From Vanessa cardui (taxonomy: Eukaryota; Arthropoda; Insecta; Lepidoptera; Nymphalidae): a DNA stretch of 64,000 bases. Location: positions 436,501 through 500,500 of the forward strand of contig NC_061124.1 of the NCBI RefSeq assembly GCF_905220365.1, written 5' to 3'. The stretch's first letter is position 1. Every line of letters begins with the position of its first letter. The notes below the pieces were generated by a model that worked only from the letters and a program-made list of their open reading frames with translations, had not been told where the DNA came from and made no database searches. Made by a program: the position numbers and the translations under genes. Positions 12,101-24,397 of the stretch are shown in pieces.

Positions 12101-15100
12101 TCAATTAAACCTTCGACTTTGAATTAACATCGCTTTGCTCCACATCTCATTGTTCTTTTGAGTCATTATTCAAACCAAACTCACTTCCAAAAAGTGAGAT
12201 ATTAACAAGATTTTCACTTTAGTAAGTAACTTATCTTGTACCTAGATTTTTCATCTATTATTGTGTAACCCGATAGATATGCTACCCGATTATTAGGCTC
12301 GTATCAGCACCTCATCATGAATAACAATGATAATATAATTTTAATCACTGTTAGCTTTGGTATTTGAATTGATGTAATAATATTAATTGGACTTATCAGT
12401 ATTTCGCTTACCGAATAAAACTGGTATTGTATTTGCGTGTTCTCTTTCTATCGGATTGCGTTTAATATGCGCGATTGATGTGAAAAACAATCGAATGTCT
12501 TGTTGCATGAAGATTACAACGTTAGCAAATGATTATAACGGAAGGCATACAATTAAATACTACTAATATTTTTTTTGTTAAGTTTACTTTAAATCGTACT
12601 TTAGATCTGAGTTTTAATATGAGATAGAATACCCATTGAGCTGGTGTTTGTGGTAAAGTAGTGTACAAGTAATCCGAGTGAAACTATACATCAATTATTC
12701 GACAATTCCGTTTGTTTATATCATAACGTCTATGTCCCCGTTCGCGGCGAACTTGCGTTGCGTTAAGTAAGGTCAGCGCTGCGCGGGCACAAGCACCTTA
12801 CGTAACCGATAGCAGAGGGCGGCACTTGTATTGGGGTCACGTGGGCGTATTGTGACACGGTATTTCTGGATGGAATTTAGATTAAGAATCCCATGAATAT
12901 TCTAAAACGGAATCACTCTCGTAACTCGATATTGTAAGTCAAAAAATATCACAGGCGCGTTCGTTTCATTGCCGGTTCGAAGAGATAATGTTTGGATCTG
13001 CAAAGGGTTCGTTTGAGTCGGAAGCTCAAAGTCGGGATGAACTTATTGAAGTTTTATGCAAATACAATATTGCGTGTTCCGTGAAATATTTGCATTCGAA
13101 TGCCGGCGCGCCGGTCGGCAGTTGTCATTGGCACAAGCCGAGCCGGGCCGCTTTACTTGCGTAATTTGTAATTGTTTGTAATACCGTGACGTCACTGTTG
13201 TGGTGTCACTCGTAATCCGTAACCTTTGGAAGGAGGTCCATGCTTCCAATACAAATTAATACTTTTGAAATGTAGCTTTTCGTATATCATTATGAATTGT
13301 GTTTGTAAATAAACTATACTATGTCCTATCAATCAAAGGCTGTTATCACTGTTACTTAGTTATACAGAGCATCATTCTTGCCTCGGTGATATCGAATGGA
13401 CGGTAAGTCGTTGAAACGTCAAGCGATTTTTTAAATAAATAGGATTAAATTGGTTGGAGTTAAGAGTTAAAGTCGTACGAGAAAGATATAGATTTTTATC
13501 AATAAAGGAATTATTATGTTGCCAGTGTATATTCTACTACTACTTATACCATTGATAATTTGTTTATAGTCACTATGCGACTTTATTATAACAAGACAAT
13601 GTTTTATTCAATTAATTGTGAATAATTTTCGTTTATTTATATCAAGTACTTATCGTTGCAGTAAAATGAATTAAAAAAAATATGAAGTATTTTTATCGTG
13701 AAATGAGTATAAAATTAAAGGCCTGTTTTTAATGATTTTATTGTTAATTGAACATATAATTTTTATCGTCATGGACCGCTTTGTGGATGTTGGCGTCGAC
13801 TCCACAGTTCGATGGTCGCTTATTATCTGTGTAGGAAGTGAACACTTATCTAATTCACATTTTAGTCGTTTGTGTATTACGCTAACATAACTTCGCTACA
13901 TTTTTTTTTTAATTTTTGTTGTTCTATATTAGACTTTTTATCTGTAAGCCTTTACTTTCTAATAATGACTAGGATAAAGTAAAAAAAATACATGTATGTA
14001 ACAATTATTCGATATTCAATTTTTGCAAAAGAAAATTAAAAAACAAATACTGTTATCTACTTTATATTTAAATAATTACGAACGTGTTCATTTTCTTAAT
14101 TCATTAAAGTATATTTTCAGACGAGATTTTCTTAAAACTGTTTCCGAACGCATGCATAACATTAATAATAAATACAGATAAAATTTCCGTTTCTCACAAG
14201 TGGTGTTTTAACTTTTATGATAAATTAGCGTGACCGAGCACGAGATGATAGTATTTGCAACTGACTTAACCTTAAGTGAATTTTAATAAACATTTCCTGA
14301 GTAAACAAATATTTTTAAGATTATATAATCAGCTCACATTCAAAACATGAAAGCGAACGAACCAATAATTACGATGACTTTCATCGAGATCGCGACCACC
14401 GAATAGGTTATCAATGACAGGCTATCTGCCTAAAAGTTTTTTTATACATCATAATGCAAATATCGTGCCGGATGCAGTTATCAGTCCGATGTACGCGTCT
14501 TGTTTGTGTGTGCCTGCTATTTATTTAGGCCGGGTAATACTATGGCGTGTATGTGTTAAGGAAGGTCAGGATCAGTGGGGCCACGTTCGAAAAGATAGAC
14601 GACGATATTATTTCCTTTTATGTTGTATCCGCGATTATTTATGTCTCTGTATAAACATGTTTATAATGTTATTATTTTATTAGAATGAAACTTACTTGTT
14701 AAATAATTATTAGTACAGATATTAGAGATTATTTTTTTATCTGTGATGAGCCGTGTCAGTTCGTGTTGGGATGTGTGCTGCCAGTGAAACATGCAGAGCA
14801 CATGGAGAGGTGTGGGATTGGTCAGTTCGGAGTATCGTACGATCTTCACTGCGATTAGTGAGTGTGTCTCACTTCGCATTATCACTTTCCCGCGCGAACT
14901 AATGACTTCGCCACGAAAGTCGTCTTGTTTGTCGTTGCTTTATCGAAAACTACTTTTATTGTCAATTCGACCTCAACCTGTATATTGGGACGCGCCGAAG
15001 GTGATTCGTTGTAGAGTTCATGTACCTCGCTTACGTAAATACGTGTAACTAAAGAAAATGTCGCCTTGTTGTAACTTACAATATTGCTTCGCTGTTTTTA

Positions 15101-15336
15101 CACAGTTAACTAAGCGAGGCCACGTCAGCACCCGTTAAAATAATCGATCTATTTGCTTCTCATTGTACTTCTATGAAGCAATGGCCGCTTTTTATAATAT
15201 TAACTGTATACAACTATGGTTTAGAGTAAACGTACAAAATATTATTTAAGCAAATCGACACTTGATAATTTATTATTTTTAGCATGTATACAAAATACAG
15301 GAATATCGACAATGGAGCTAGCATCCTTACGCGACG

Positions 15337-15600
15337 GTAAAAGTGAGTGCAGAACGAGAGGGGGGCGGGTGGCTGATAGATGGCGCGGGTGCAGGGGGTG
15401 GCGCGAGTGTGGGCGGCGGGGCGGCCGGCGGGGGGGTGAGCTGCAACTGTTTGCGGCGCGTGGTCAATGACACGGCGACATTGCATCAACGCGCGAAGGT
15501 CACAGCGCCCCTCCCGCCACCCCTCGCGTCCTCTAACACGCCTCGCGAATTCCTGCACTTCCTTGCGGGACGCCATCTTGGATCAATCACTCGGTGGCGA
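15337..15600. promoter_or_regulatory. GC-rich island with ecdysone-response-like site
   Basis: About 260 bp of very GC-rich DNA stands out from the AT-rich intron. It contains G-rich and C-rich runs, a CAAGATGGCG motif (minus strand, 15571-15580) and the palindromic TGGTCAATGACAC. On the minus strand an ATG at 15576-15574 in good context opens a frame that reaches a consensus-like donor (CGTCGC then GTAAGG, exon end at 15331) after exactly 82 codons. That end is phase 0, whereas the next E74 exon needs phase 1, so it cannot be a simple alternative E74 coding exon. An enhancer or internal promoter is the safer reading. Confidence 0.35.
15461..15473. promoter_or_regulatory. Candidate ecdysone receptor (EcR/USP) site
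   Basis: TGGTCAATGACAC matches the inverted-repeat ecdysone response element RGGTCANTGAMCY at all central positions, GGTCA-A-TGA-C, with mismatches only at the first base and the penultimate base. It lies in a GC-rich island of an ecdysone-inducible gene. The call rests on motif alone. Confidence 0.4.
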
Positions 15601-18600
15601 TGTATTGGTTATTGGCTTCAGAACTATTTGCTTCAGAAGCATTTAGGTGCTTACTAAAATGATTGAAGCCGTAGTCTGTAAGTGCTTTTGATGAGTATTT
15701 AAACTAAATGTAGTCGGCAAAACTTTTTATTTTTACCATAAAATACTAAATTGATATTTAGTTTATTGCAAATGTATTTATCTCAATAGAAGTAATCTTA
15801 TGTTTATGTAACTTAGCGTATAATGTATATGGCATAGAGCATAAAAGCGCTGTATCGCCGGAGACTCGCTCGTACGTTAGACTTGTTTCAATACGGGTGT
15901 CGATGGGTGGATGGTAATCAGATACGAGGTTCACTTAATAAGGTTGGGTTATATTAATTTGCATCCGACGGCGTCTACGCAGGTTGCGTGCTGCTCGAGA
16001 AGTTTCGCCTTCCGCTCATCTCTAATGTTGGTTTCCGGCTGCCGACTGTTATCCGCTGCGGCCTACATACATTAATAGCTCAAAACAAGAATTTATTGTT
16101 TACACACACGTACCGACGATAATTAACATGGTTCTGTTAAAAATAATAATGCAATCCGAGTGGATTCGCAATTGCATTACTGAGTACTTGTGCAACTGAT
16201 TCTGTAGGGTACACTAAATCTTTGATTAAGAATCGCTTTAAGAAAATTCTCAGTGTATAATTAAGTAAAGTTAAAACGGTAACATAATTAAATGACGAAT
16301 ATTATTCTTTATAAATGTCGCTATTTAAAGTTTTAAGTAAAATCGCAAGTACCTAGTTAGTTTGATGGAAAGATTTATTATACTTGTTATTTCTTATAGC
16401 TCGTTAAGTTTCTACAATCGAACCTTCCAATAGATAGTGCTTTTGTATTCTGTACATTATTTGGAGTTAACAATATGAAACCAGTGAAATATGAAAAGTG
16501 GCAAATTACAAACAAAAGGTGCCTCCGTAGGGCCGACGCTGCCTAGCTCGCAGTCAGGTTGAGGGCCGGCCGCGGTCGGTCAAGGCCTACATTTTCAGCG
16601 TTGCCCCACTCGACCCTGGCGGCAAACAGGCCGGAACGACTTGTCGCTAATTATTATTTATTTGAAACGATAAGTTTCGCATAAAGTCGGATAATTATCC
16701 CGAAGCGACCTCATTGGAAAATTCCATTTTAGTCGGTAACGTTTGAGCTGTGAGTTGGTATTCCAGCGTTTCGCACGGGTGGTTAAGACGTTTTGGGTAT
16801 TTGCCAATAATTGTGGCTATTCACCGTTATTACCTTAAAAGTACATTATTGGAATAATGAAAATTATAATGTATATTGTCATAGTAACACCGTGGACCGA
16901 AATAAACTTTTACAGCATCTAGATCTTCTTATAAGGTGTGAAAGAATGAAAGTTATATTTTCTGATCAGAAACAAAAAGCGTTATTGGAATAGTCTTTTG
17001 TTAATGAACGCTAATTTAGAATACGTAGCTGATAATTATCATCTTAGGTCGGGTAGTTTATTAAACGAGCGTCTGCTACTGCTGCTATATAGCATGTAAA
17101 CTTTTGTTTTTCGTCAACGAATCTTTTGATTAAAAAATAAATCTTCCCTGAATTTTGTGTAAATGGTATCAGGGTGTATTTATTTATTATTCTATAGAAT
17201 CAATAATGAGAAGATAATCACTCGTTAAGTTTTCAAATGGTCGTGTAAATAATATAATTAAATGTCTCTACAGAACGACACAATTTTTATCGTTTAGCTA
17301 TTACGTTCAAACATTCATTGATTACAATAATTTATTTGCGACATTTTATTGAATATAATTTACACTATTATACTACTGAATTGGCAAATGTCCTAACTTG
17401 TCATTATATTCGATATAAAGCTTAGTAATAAACATTTCAGTTTAACTGTTAGATACTCTGGGTGCTTGCTTTTTTTTCTGTGACGTTATGTTAAGAGAAA
17501 TACATTGTTGAAGTGTTGTTATAAATAAGGATATAAAAAAATGGCTCAAATATTTCTAACTAGTGCAAAACCTTAAGTCCATTTTCTGATTAAGAACGAT
17601 AGTGGATACTGAGAATATTATATAGAACATCCCTAACTAAACTTCCACAAAGATGATCTTAGTGCATCGAAGCGAAAGGAGGGAGGTGTGGTGGGGCGAG
17701 TGCGTCTATTTATGCAGCGCTATGCGGTCTAACACTGACCCCGTTAGTGCCACGCACGGCACAAGGATAGCCGCTTTGCCATCTCATTTTCATTTCAAGA
17801 CCTCCTTTGGAAAATAACAGGTTCAGATTTTCATACGAAAGTGCTTTGGCAGATACGGAAACGTCTTGCCGATATTTGACGAATCATTCAATATAACCTG
17901 ATAACTAGAAGACACGAGCAATTAAAATTGGAATGACTACTCGAACAATTTTAGGGTCAGGTGTTCATAATGAACTTTAAACAGCGGTTATAGTATTGAT
18001 AGAGTTGTTATTGTTAGAATGATATAATCGACATTTGACATTTGGATTTCCTGTGTATCGGCTGTAGACTTTATAATTCTATTTAGAGTGTAAGGGGCTA
18101 TGGTCCGCAAAGGGCGCCCTTGCCGCTCCGCCGAGAACGAGCGGATAATTTTAAAACGGGCAGGAAATCAGTGAAGCGCGTATGTAGGCCGCCTGGACTC
18201 TGCTGCCCCTCTGTTTTTATACCTATCGTAAAATAAGCACACGTATGAGGTTTCCGGGGAAGTGGGCTGAGATTCGACGTGAATTGGGTCGCGATTATTT
18301 TTCGTCTGATTGAATTTTGTATACTACGTTAATAAGATAAGTGAAGTTTGATCAAATGAGGTCTCATTTCCTTGTAAACTAAAATATACGACAAGGAAAT
18401 ATATCATTTAAACTAACATTTGTGTACACAATATGAGTCGAGGACAAGTCCCCAGTCAGCGTTCATAACGTTACGTAAAATATCCATTCCAATATTAATA
18501 TTTTATTTTTTGTTTTTCAGAGAAGTTATTTAATAAATGTGAATGTGGTGTGTTTCGGAAGGAAGATGGCGGCGGACAGAATATTGTGCAAGTGCGTGGG

Positions 18601-21600
18601 CGCAAGGAGGCGTGAGAAACAGAACGCTTAGTGACGCACTACTACCAGCTCTTGTTGTTCGTATGATTCACGGGTAGGAGGAACCTCTATGCGGTTTCGT
18701 GATAAGTGACGTTTACAAGTGGCTGATCACGTACACACATGACCATCGTTAGCTCCAATTCAGTTTCCATTACGGCTGCTCTGTTGTTACGGAGATTGCT
18801 GAGTTAGTCTTGGCTGTGCCACGGTCGGCTTGCGATGGTAGCAGGAGGCAGAGCTACCGCTCGCAGCTCATGTTACTGTACTAAATTCCGGGATTCACTC
18901 CGTCCTTTCGCTTTCAGCGGCGCGTGCGCTGCGCAACGCTCAAGGTCGCGGGCCGTTCAACTCGGATGCGACGCGAGTGTTGCGACACCGAAATATGTAA
19001 TTGTAGAGGAGCCGAGGCGTTTGGCAGCGGCCGCGGCGCAAGTGGGTCGCATTGCGCAAGCGCCGGCCGAACGACAGATGGCGCGAGCGTCTTCCTTGTA
19101 CGGCCGACGATTGGACAAAGACTTTAGTTTATATATATGTCTTGTGAAATGTCTTTAAAAATACATATTGTTTTGTCTAAGATTTTTCCAAGATTTCTAA
19201 TGAAATTGAAATAAAATATTGTAACATCCATTACACGTTAACAGAATACATCAGATTAAGATCCTAAGGTTTATTTCTAACGAGATTCTAATTAGCGGAA
19301 AACTAACATATATTGGATGAGAAATCCGAATTGAGGTCAAATTAATTGGTTACGTTTCCGTTCTCGAAACATCAACCTGTTATCTATTATGAACGTTTGA
19401 TAAATAGCATTGAATATGTCTATAATCTACTAGGCATATTTTGATTATAACAATTAAAAATATATTTTTTACCTAAAAAAAAATTATACTTTCAACTTTC
19501 TTCAGTGCAGTTTTAATGGCTAATGAAAAAGTACTAATTACTGACAACAGTTTGCTTAAAGCGTGAAATAGTTATTCGAATGTCTCAAATAAACAGGAAA
19601 AGTAAGTTTGTTTTTCACGCAGAGTGATGTAAGTCCAATTTGGAAGTTCGCGAATGTCAATAATAACGTTCCGGTCCCCCAGCGGCGGCGCGGCAAAAAT
19701 AGTCGCCAACTATTAATATGAGCGCTAGCTGCACTGCCCTTGAAACGGGACGATCACCTCGCGCACACTCCCGCGCACCGCGCACACACGCACACTCGGA
19801 CACGTTAGAAACGCACACATGCAAGCCTTATCGCGATGCAGCTCCGCAAAATAGACGCAACGATCATTTTAATTTCCATTTCGTTTGTGCAAATATGTCA
19901 CGAAAACACGCTTATAATGATAACTTATTTTATACACTACTCACATGTTAGTTGTTTTAGTTAATGTGCAATCAGCTATCGTATGTCGTGTAAACGTACG
20001 ACAGATTCAGGTCATTATGATAAATAGAAAAACAACCGTCGCGATATCAGGCGTGCCCAGCGGCGAGAGGATATCACGCAATCAGGGCCCAATCAGATGC
20101 CGATTGACAACAAACATTTCTTATTCGACTACGTTTTAATTCTATTTCTGGTGCATCGTACACTATGTGATTAGTTTAGTAACATATATCGGCCGTGGCA
20201 TAATGTTACCTGAGCTCGTGAAGCTGTTTTGTGAGTGTCGCAGCTACCGGGCGCGCATCCATCCAAACATTCGCTCTGTCGCAACCGGCATCACAATTCT
20301 TTGGAACCTCTCGACGCTAAAGAGTGGTGTTTCACATCGCCGTACGTCATGTAATTGGCCAATCTAGCGCCAAGTCAAGGCTGCGATGATTAACCGATAC
20401 GAACGATATCTGAATGTTTTACACCTATGTGCAGTTTCGACATCGTTCATGTTCGAATACAATGCGTCGATTCAGTGAAAACTTTCGAGGTTCCCTTGCT
20501 TACGTGGCCTCCAAAATGTGAAATCGTCCTGGCCACTTGTGTACATTTCAATTTCATCGTCGATTTCCGCGTCGCAGCACCTGTTTCAATAGTTTCGGAA
20601 ACGTACGAAAACATGGCTGTAGCGTTTGAGCGTTAGCGTGGCACATACTCGAATCAGGTTTCGACTCCAATCCGAGTAGGAAGGTCGTGTGTTTCGCCAG
20701 TGGCTGACAATGGCGGCGCCGGTACCGCGCTCTTTCGCAACGTGTTTGCAACATCGAAATTTCGTGTGTGGTTAGCGCAATACCGCACGCCTCGCAGCCA
20801 CTTCCAACATGACATGATCCGAGCAGCCTCCGAGCACAATTGGAACGTATGATGAGTACCGTTCGTGCCGCATTAAAACTTTCGGCAAATTCAAAACCTT
20901 ATTTAAAACCTTAATCCTTGTTCAAATTTTTTACTTGTACGACGTGACAGTAAGTTCGAAAGCAAAGTTTACTTCAAAATCAATTTAAGATTTTATTTGA
21001 TATGAATAACAAAGTATTTTAAAAGCAATTTATTTTCCTTTAAGAATATCATAATCCGGGTACCATTTATGTGTAAATTTATAGTCGCTGTAAAATTAAG
21101 GATTTTCTTGAAGAGAATAAAGCTTAAAATCTATATTTGTTAATTTGTGTCTGTATTTACACGCTGATATGGTTTGCAGGAAAAGTAACATCGTGACACT
21201 TTAGTCCGGCCCGCTGTTATTGTTTTTGTGGCGAATCTTATCTTTTCCGTTCCCGCTTAAGCGTTTTGCTGTTGACTTTATTGTTTGCAAGTGAAAATAA
21301 AAGCGGTTATCCTGAATTATCGGCAAAATTTATCGGTGTCGGTGTAATGTAGCAACCGATTCAGTGTTGTGACATTATGTTTGAGTATCGAATTTTTTCA
21401 AGAGGAGCATTTATCGTGGAAAATATTTTATCACCATCTACAATATTTTTAATATCATTTTTTATTTCTTTTAATGTTGCACGATACTAAATATAAGTTA
21501 TACCTACTGAGAAATGGTAATAACGTGATAAACCAGTTTCAATAATTTAGATAGTCCGTTGATTGTATCCAAGTGTAAAACAAAACAAGTCATAGACACG

Positions 21601-22628
21601 TAATTACTAGTTAATTTTTAAATGCAACCATAATAATCGAAAGTGGTCGTTTCGCATGCGCCGGCGCAGTACGCTACGCGGTACGCATACGCGGGCAGCG
21701 CGGTAGTTTTTGCATCTTTATATTAGGAGCACTGACCTTGTACAATGTCAAATAGCTGAGGACAGGCGTCCGATGCATCGCTATGCCAACGGGTTCCGCG
21801 CTAGGGATGCGCCTTCACCGTATCGAGTTCTGATCTTTGATTTTTGTTTTAATTTTGTCGCTCTTTAATACGATATGTTTTATCGCTACTTTCGAAGTAA
21901 TTTTGAAAATTTTTTACTTTAAAAATAGAACTTAACAAGATTTACATTAATTATTGATAATTATAATACGAAAAAATATTATGTGTTTATTTCATTAACT
22001 AATCATCAATGTCTTAGTGTGTCTTATGATCTCGTCGCGGTTATTGTTATGTGTTCTAGGAAATCTGTGCAACATAAATGTGTGTGTCAGTAAACACAGC
22101 GAAACGTGTTCATCACAAACAAATGTTCGATTCATGACGGAATTGTACTTCCCGTTTTTTATTGCTTTTGTTTAGTCGAACGTTACATGTTACTCAGAAC
22201 TATTAATCTAATAAAATATAATCCATCTAAATTGCAAAAATATATCGAAGACTAGTAACACTCGTAGATCTGTTTAAACGTATTTGCCTAAAATGTTGTA
22301 ACATTACCTATTAAATGCTTAAAATATGGAATTCTGTCGATGCTTAACCAACTTGGAAGTCAATTTTAGTAAGCTCGGTGTGTGTGTCGATGTGTAAATT
22401 GGTCACAATAATGGTCCGTATTCTCAAACGCATCTCTCGAGCTAATTCCGTATCTGAATTGATAGCTTTGTTTATAAAAACTTTACTTATCACACGTGTT
22501 TTTCGCTTACAATTTGTAACAAATGCATCGTGAGTTATTGTCGGGTGGGTGAATAATTTGGTTGTTTAATGTTCTTGGGAGACGGAATGAGGGCCAACTG
22601 GCCGGCAGCCAGGGCGCTAAACACGCCC

Positions 22629-22636
22629 CCGGAAGT
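22629..22636 (+). promoter_or_regulatory. Consensus ETS/E74 binding site CCGGAAGT
   Basis: CCGGAAGT equals the high-affinity ETS core that E74 itself is reported to prefer (C/A-GGAAGT). It sits in a GC-rich patch inside the E74 intron, about 1.6 kb downstream in transcript order of the linker exon. Autoregulation is possible but not shown. Confidence 0.35.
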
Positions 22637-23039
22637 CCGCAGAGGATCTACTACTTTGTTGTTACTATTAATTTGCTTCTTAATGATTTTAGTTTAGCGG
22701 CAATTCGCATTCCTCGAAGAGTGACATTTCTATAACTAATATACACGGAATTATAGTATCCCATGCGCTTAGCAGGTACTGACTATAGTGATATCATAGC
22801 AATGAACACTTAATTAAAAAATGACGATACTATTAATATTTGTAGCAGTTGTTTTTATTAACTCTATAAAATAAAACTTAATTTGCCAATTGGAATAGAA
22901 AAACCGATAAAGTAATAAAAGATTCACGTTACTAAAACGTTTTAAAAATAACATGTTGCTAAGTTGATATATCTAAGTTTAGGGTTAAGACGGTCCGCGC
23001 TGTTTGATGTTTCCCAAATACCCTGCGCGCGCGCACTAA

Positions 23040-23080
23040 GGTGACCTTCCGGGTGGGGCGTTCACCGTCGGTCACCTTCC
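23040..23080. promoter_or_regulatory. Paired nuclear-receptor half-sites overlapping ETS cores
   Basis: GGTGACCTTCC at 23040-23050 and GGTCACCTTCC at 23070-23080 are near-identical 11-mers 30 bp apart. The first contains TGACCT and the second GGTCA-type half-site sequence, and both end in TTCC, the complement of the ETS core GGAA. A TTCACCG block lies between them, and a GCGCGCGCGC run lies just before. This fits a composite enhancer element. It is motif evidence only. Confidence 0.3.
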
Positions 23081-24193
23081 CACCCAAACAATGCTTTTGT
23101 TTCTCCATCTTTAATTTTCGCAACGCTATTTTTCATTCATTTTTAAACGTTTAATTGAAAAAGATGTAATAATTAATGTAAGTAATTACTATAAAATAAT
23201 TAATTCGTTTCAATTATTGTCCAAAAGTAACTTCGGCTTAACGTGTTTAACAGTAAAACTTATTTAAGTTGATATTTGAATGATAAAATTTGATACATCG
23301 CTTCCTGAAGGTACAAGTAATACTTTTGTATCATAATTTGGATTAGTATCTTTAAAATAAGTAAAATTATTGTCATAGATAACTAAGGTGCAAGTATAGG
23401 CGCAAAAAACGTAGACCTTATTTAGCAAATAAGATCGAAGTTATGTACATCTTAGTTATGAAAATCGCAGGACGAGAATTCCAACAAAAGAACATTATAT
23501 ATATATTTGTACATAGAAGAATGATATCTTGTTTAAATTATCCATTCAAGACTAAAGTTTAATCATTTGTACTGCTTATAAAGATTTATAACTTCATTAG
23601 TAATACGTGTGTAAATAATATGCGGATCTTGTGTTCGGCAGTCCATTACAATGCATTGGTATTCTCATCGAGTGTCCCTGAGTCGAGCAAATACTGCAGA
23701 CAACATAAATAGCCGTGTACATGGGCGAAACCGTCGTAAACGAAGAGTTGTCCTCCACTGATTTGTATGAAGGAATAAGTATCAATTAAATACCGAATCT
23801 GTTGCCGGTTATACCCGTCAGAGTCCGAACATGTCCAACAATATACATTACGTAACACATAAGTCGTATAAAATTGAGTCTTATTTTAAATTAACCTAAA
23901 GTCGGAGGCTATATTTTAGACTTGTCATAATAATTATACAAACTTCTTGCGATATAATCATGAAATATATATAACCTAGCCTAAGATAACGTAATTAACA
24001 TATCTAAAATAAACTTTAACCGTGTACATCGGCTAAGTCGAGTTTTATTACAGAGTTCGATTGCAAACTAACTTTCGGCAAAACTTCGTCATAATTATAA
24101 GAAACAGGTAAACAGGGCTGTATAGGTACATCAGTTACAAGTTACCGCGTCTCAACTATCAACAAATATATCTATAATGTTCAAAATTCTTAC

Positions 24194-24397
24194 CGGTTGG
24201 CCTTGGATGGGCAGCGACATGGTGCTGCAAGGAGGTGGCGATCTGATGCTGCTGGTAGAAGGGCAGGAAAGGCGTGTGGAAGGGCGCTGGGGGCGGGGGC
24301 TGCAGCCGCGCTTTCAGCTCCTCCGCAGAGCCGGCGCCTGATGACGAAGATTCCACATCTGACACGCCACTGTCGGCTGGTGAGGGGGGCAGGGAAC
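24194..24397 (-). CDS. Eip74EF: E74, Ser/Pro-rich linker exon
   Basis: Internal exon of 204 nt encoding residues 174-240 plus the two split junction codons. The minus-strand acceptor TTTTGCTCTAG precedes GT TCC CTG, and the donor is ACC G then GTAAGAA. Both ends are phase 1, and the exon joins the ETS exon as G plus TC (Val). The product begins SLPPSPADSGVSDVESSSSG, a Ser/acidic stretch resembling the region shared by E74 isoforms in other insects, then a Pro run (LQPPPPAPFH) and a Gln/His-rich tail. No folded domain is visible; it is probably a flexible regulatory segment with SP phosphorylation candidates. The preceding junction reads Ser if spliced to the first exon and Gly if spliced to the 123-nt exon. 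Confidence 0.93.

Larger units (their letters stand above)
6182..24193 (-). other. 18.0-kb E74 intron before the ETS exon
   Basis: Phase-1 intron from donor GTAAGAATTTT at 24193 to the acceptor ending at 6182. It is mostly AT-rich noncoding DNA with no supported exon. GC-richer islands lie near 8620-8760, 12730-12850, 15340-15600, 16530-16640, 18110-18200, 18540-19110, 20040-20830, 21650-21810 and 22580-23090. CA/GT-rich low-complexity tracts occur near 10850-10985 and 19755-19830. The islands are the likely places for enhancers or internal promoters. I could not join any frame in them to the E74 reading frame. Confidence 0.75.

Noticed and set aside
15343..15657. 104-codon plus-strand frame rich in Gly.
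   Set aside because: Low-complexity translation of a G-rich island; no recognisable domain or splice context.
18566..18631. Plus-strand ATGGCGGCGGACAG after an acceptor-like TTTTTCAG.
   Set aside because: The frame stops after 20 codons and resembles nothing; kept only as a YY1/Pho-like motif position.
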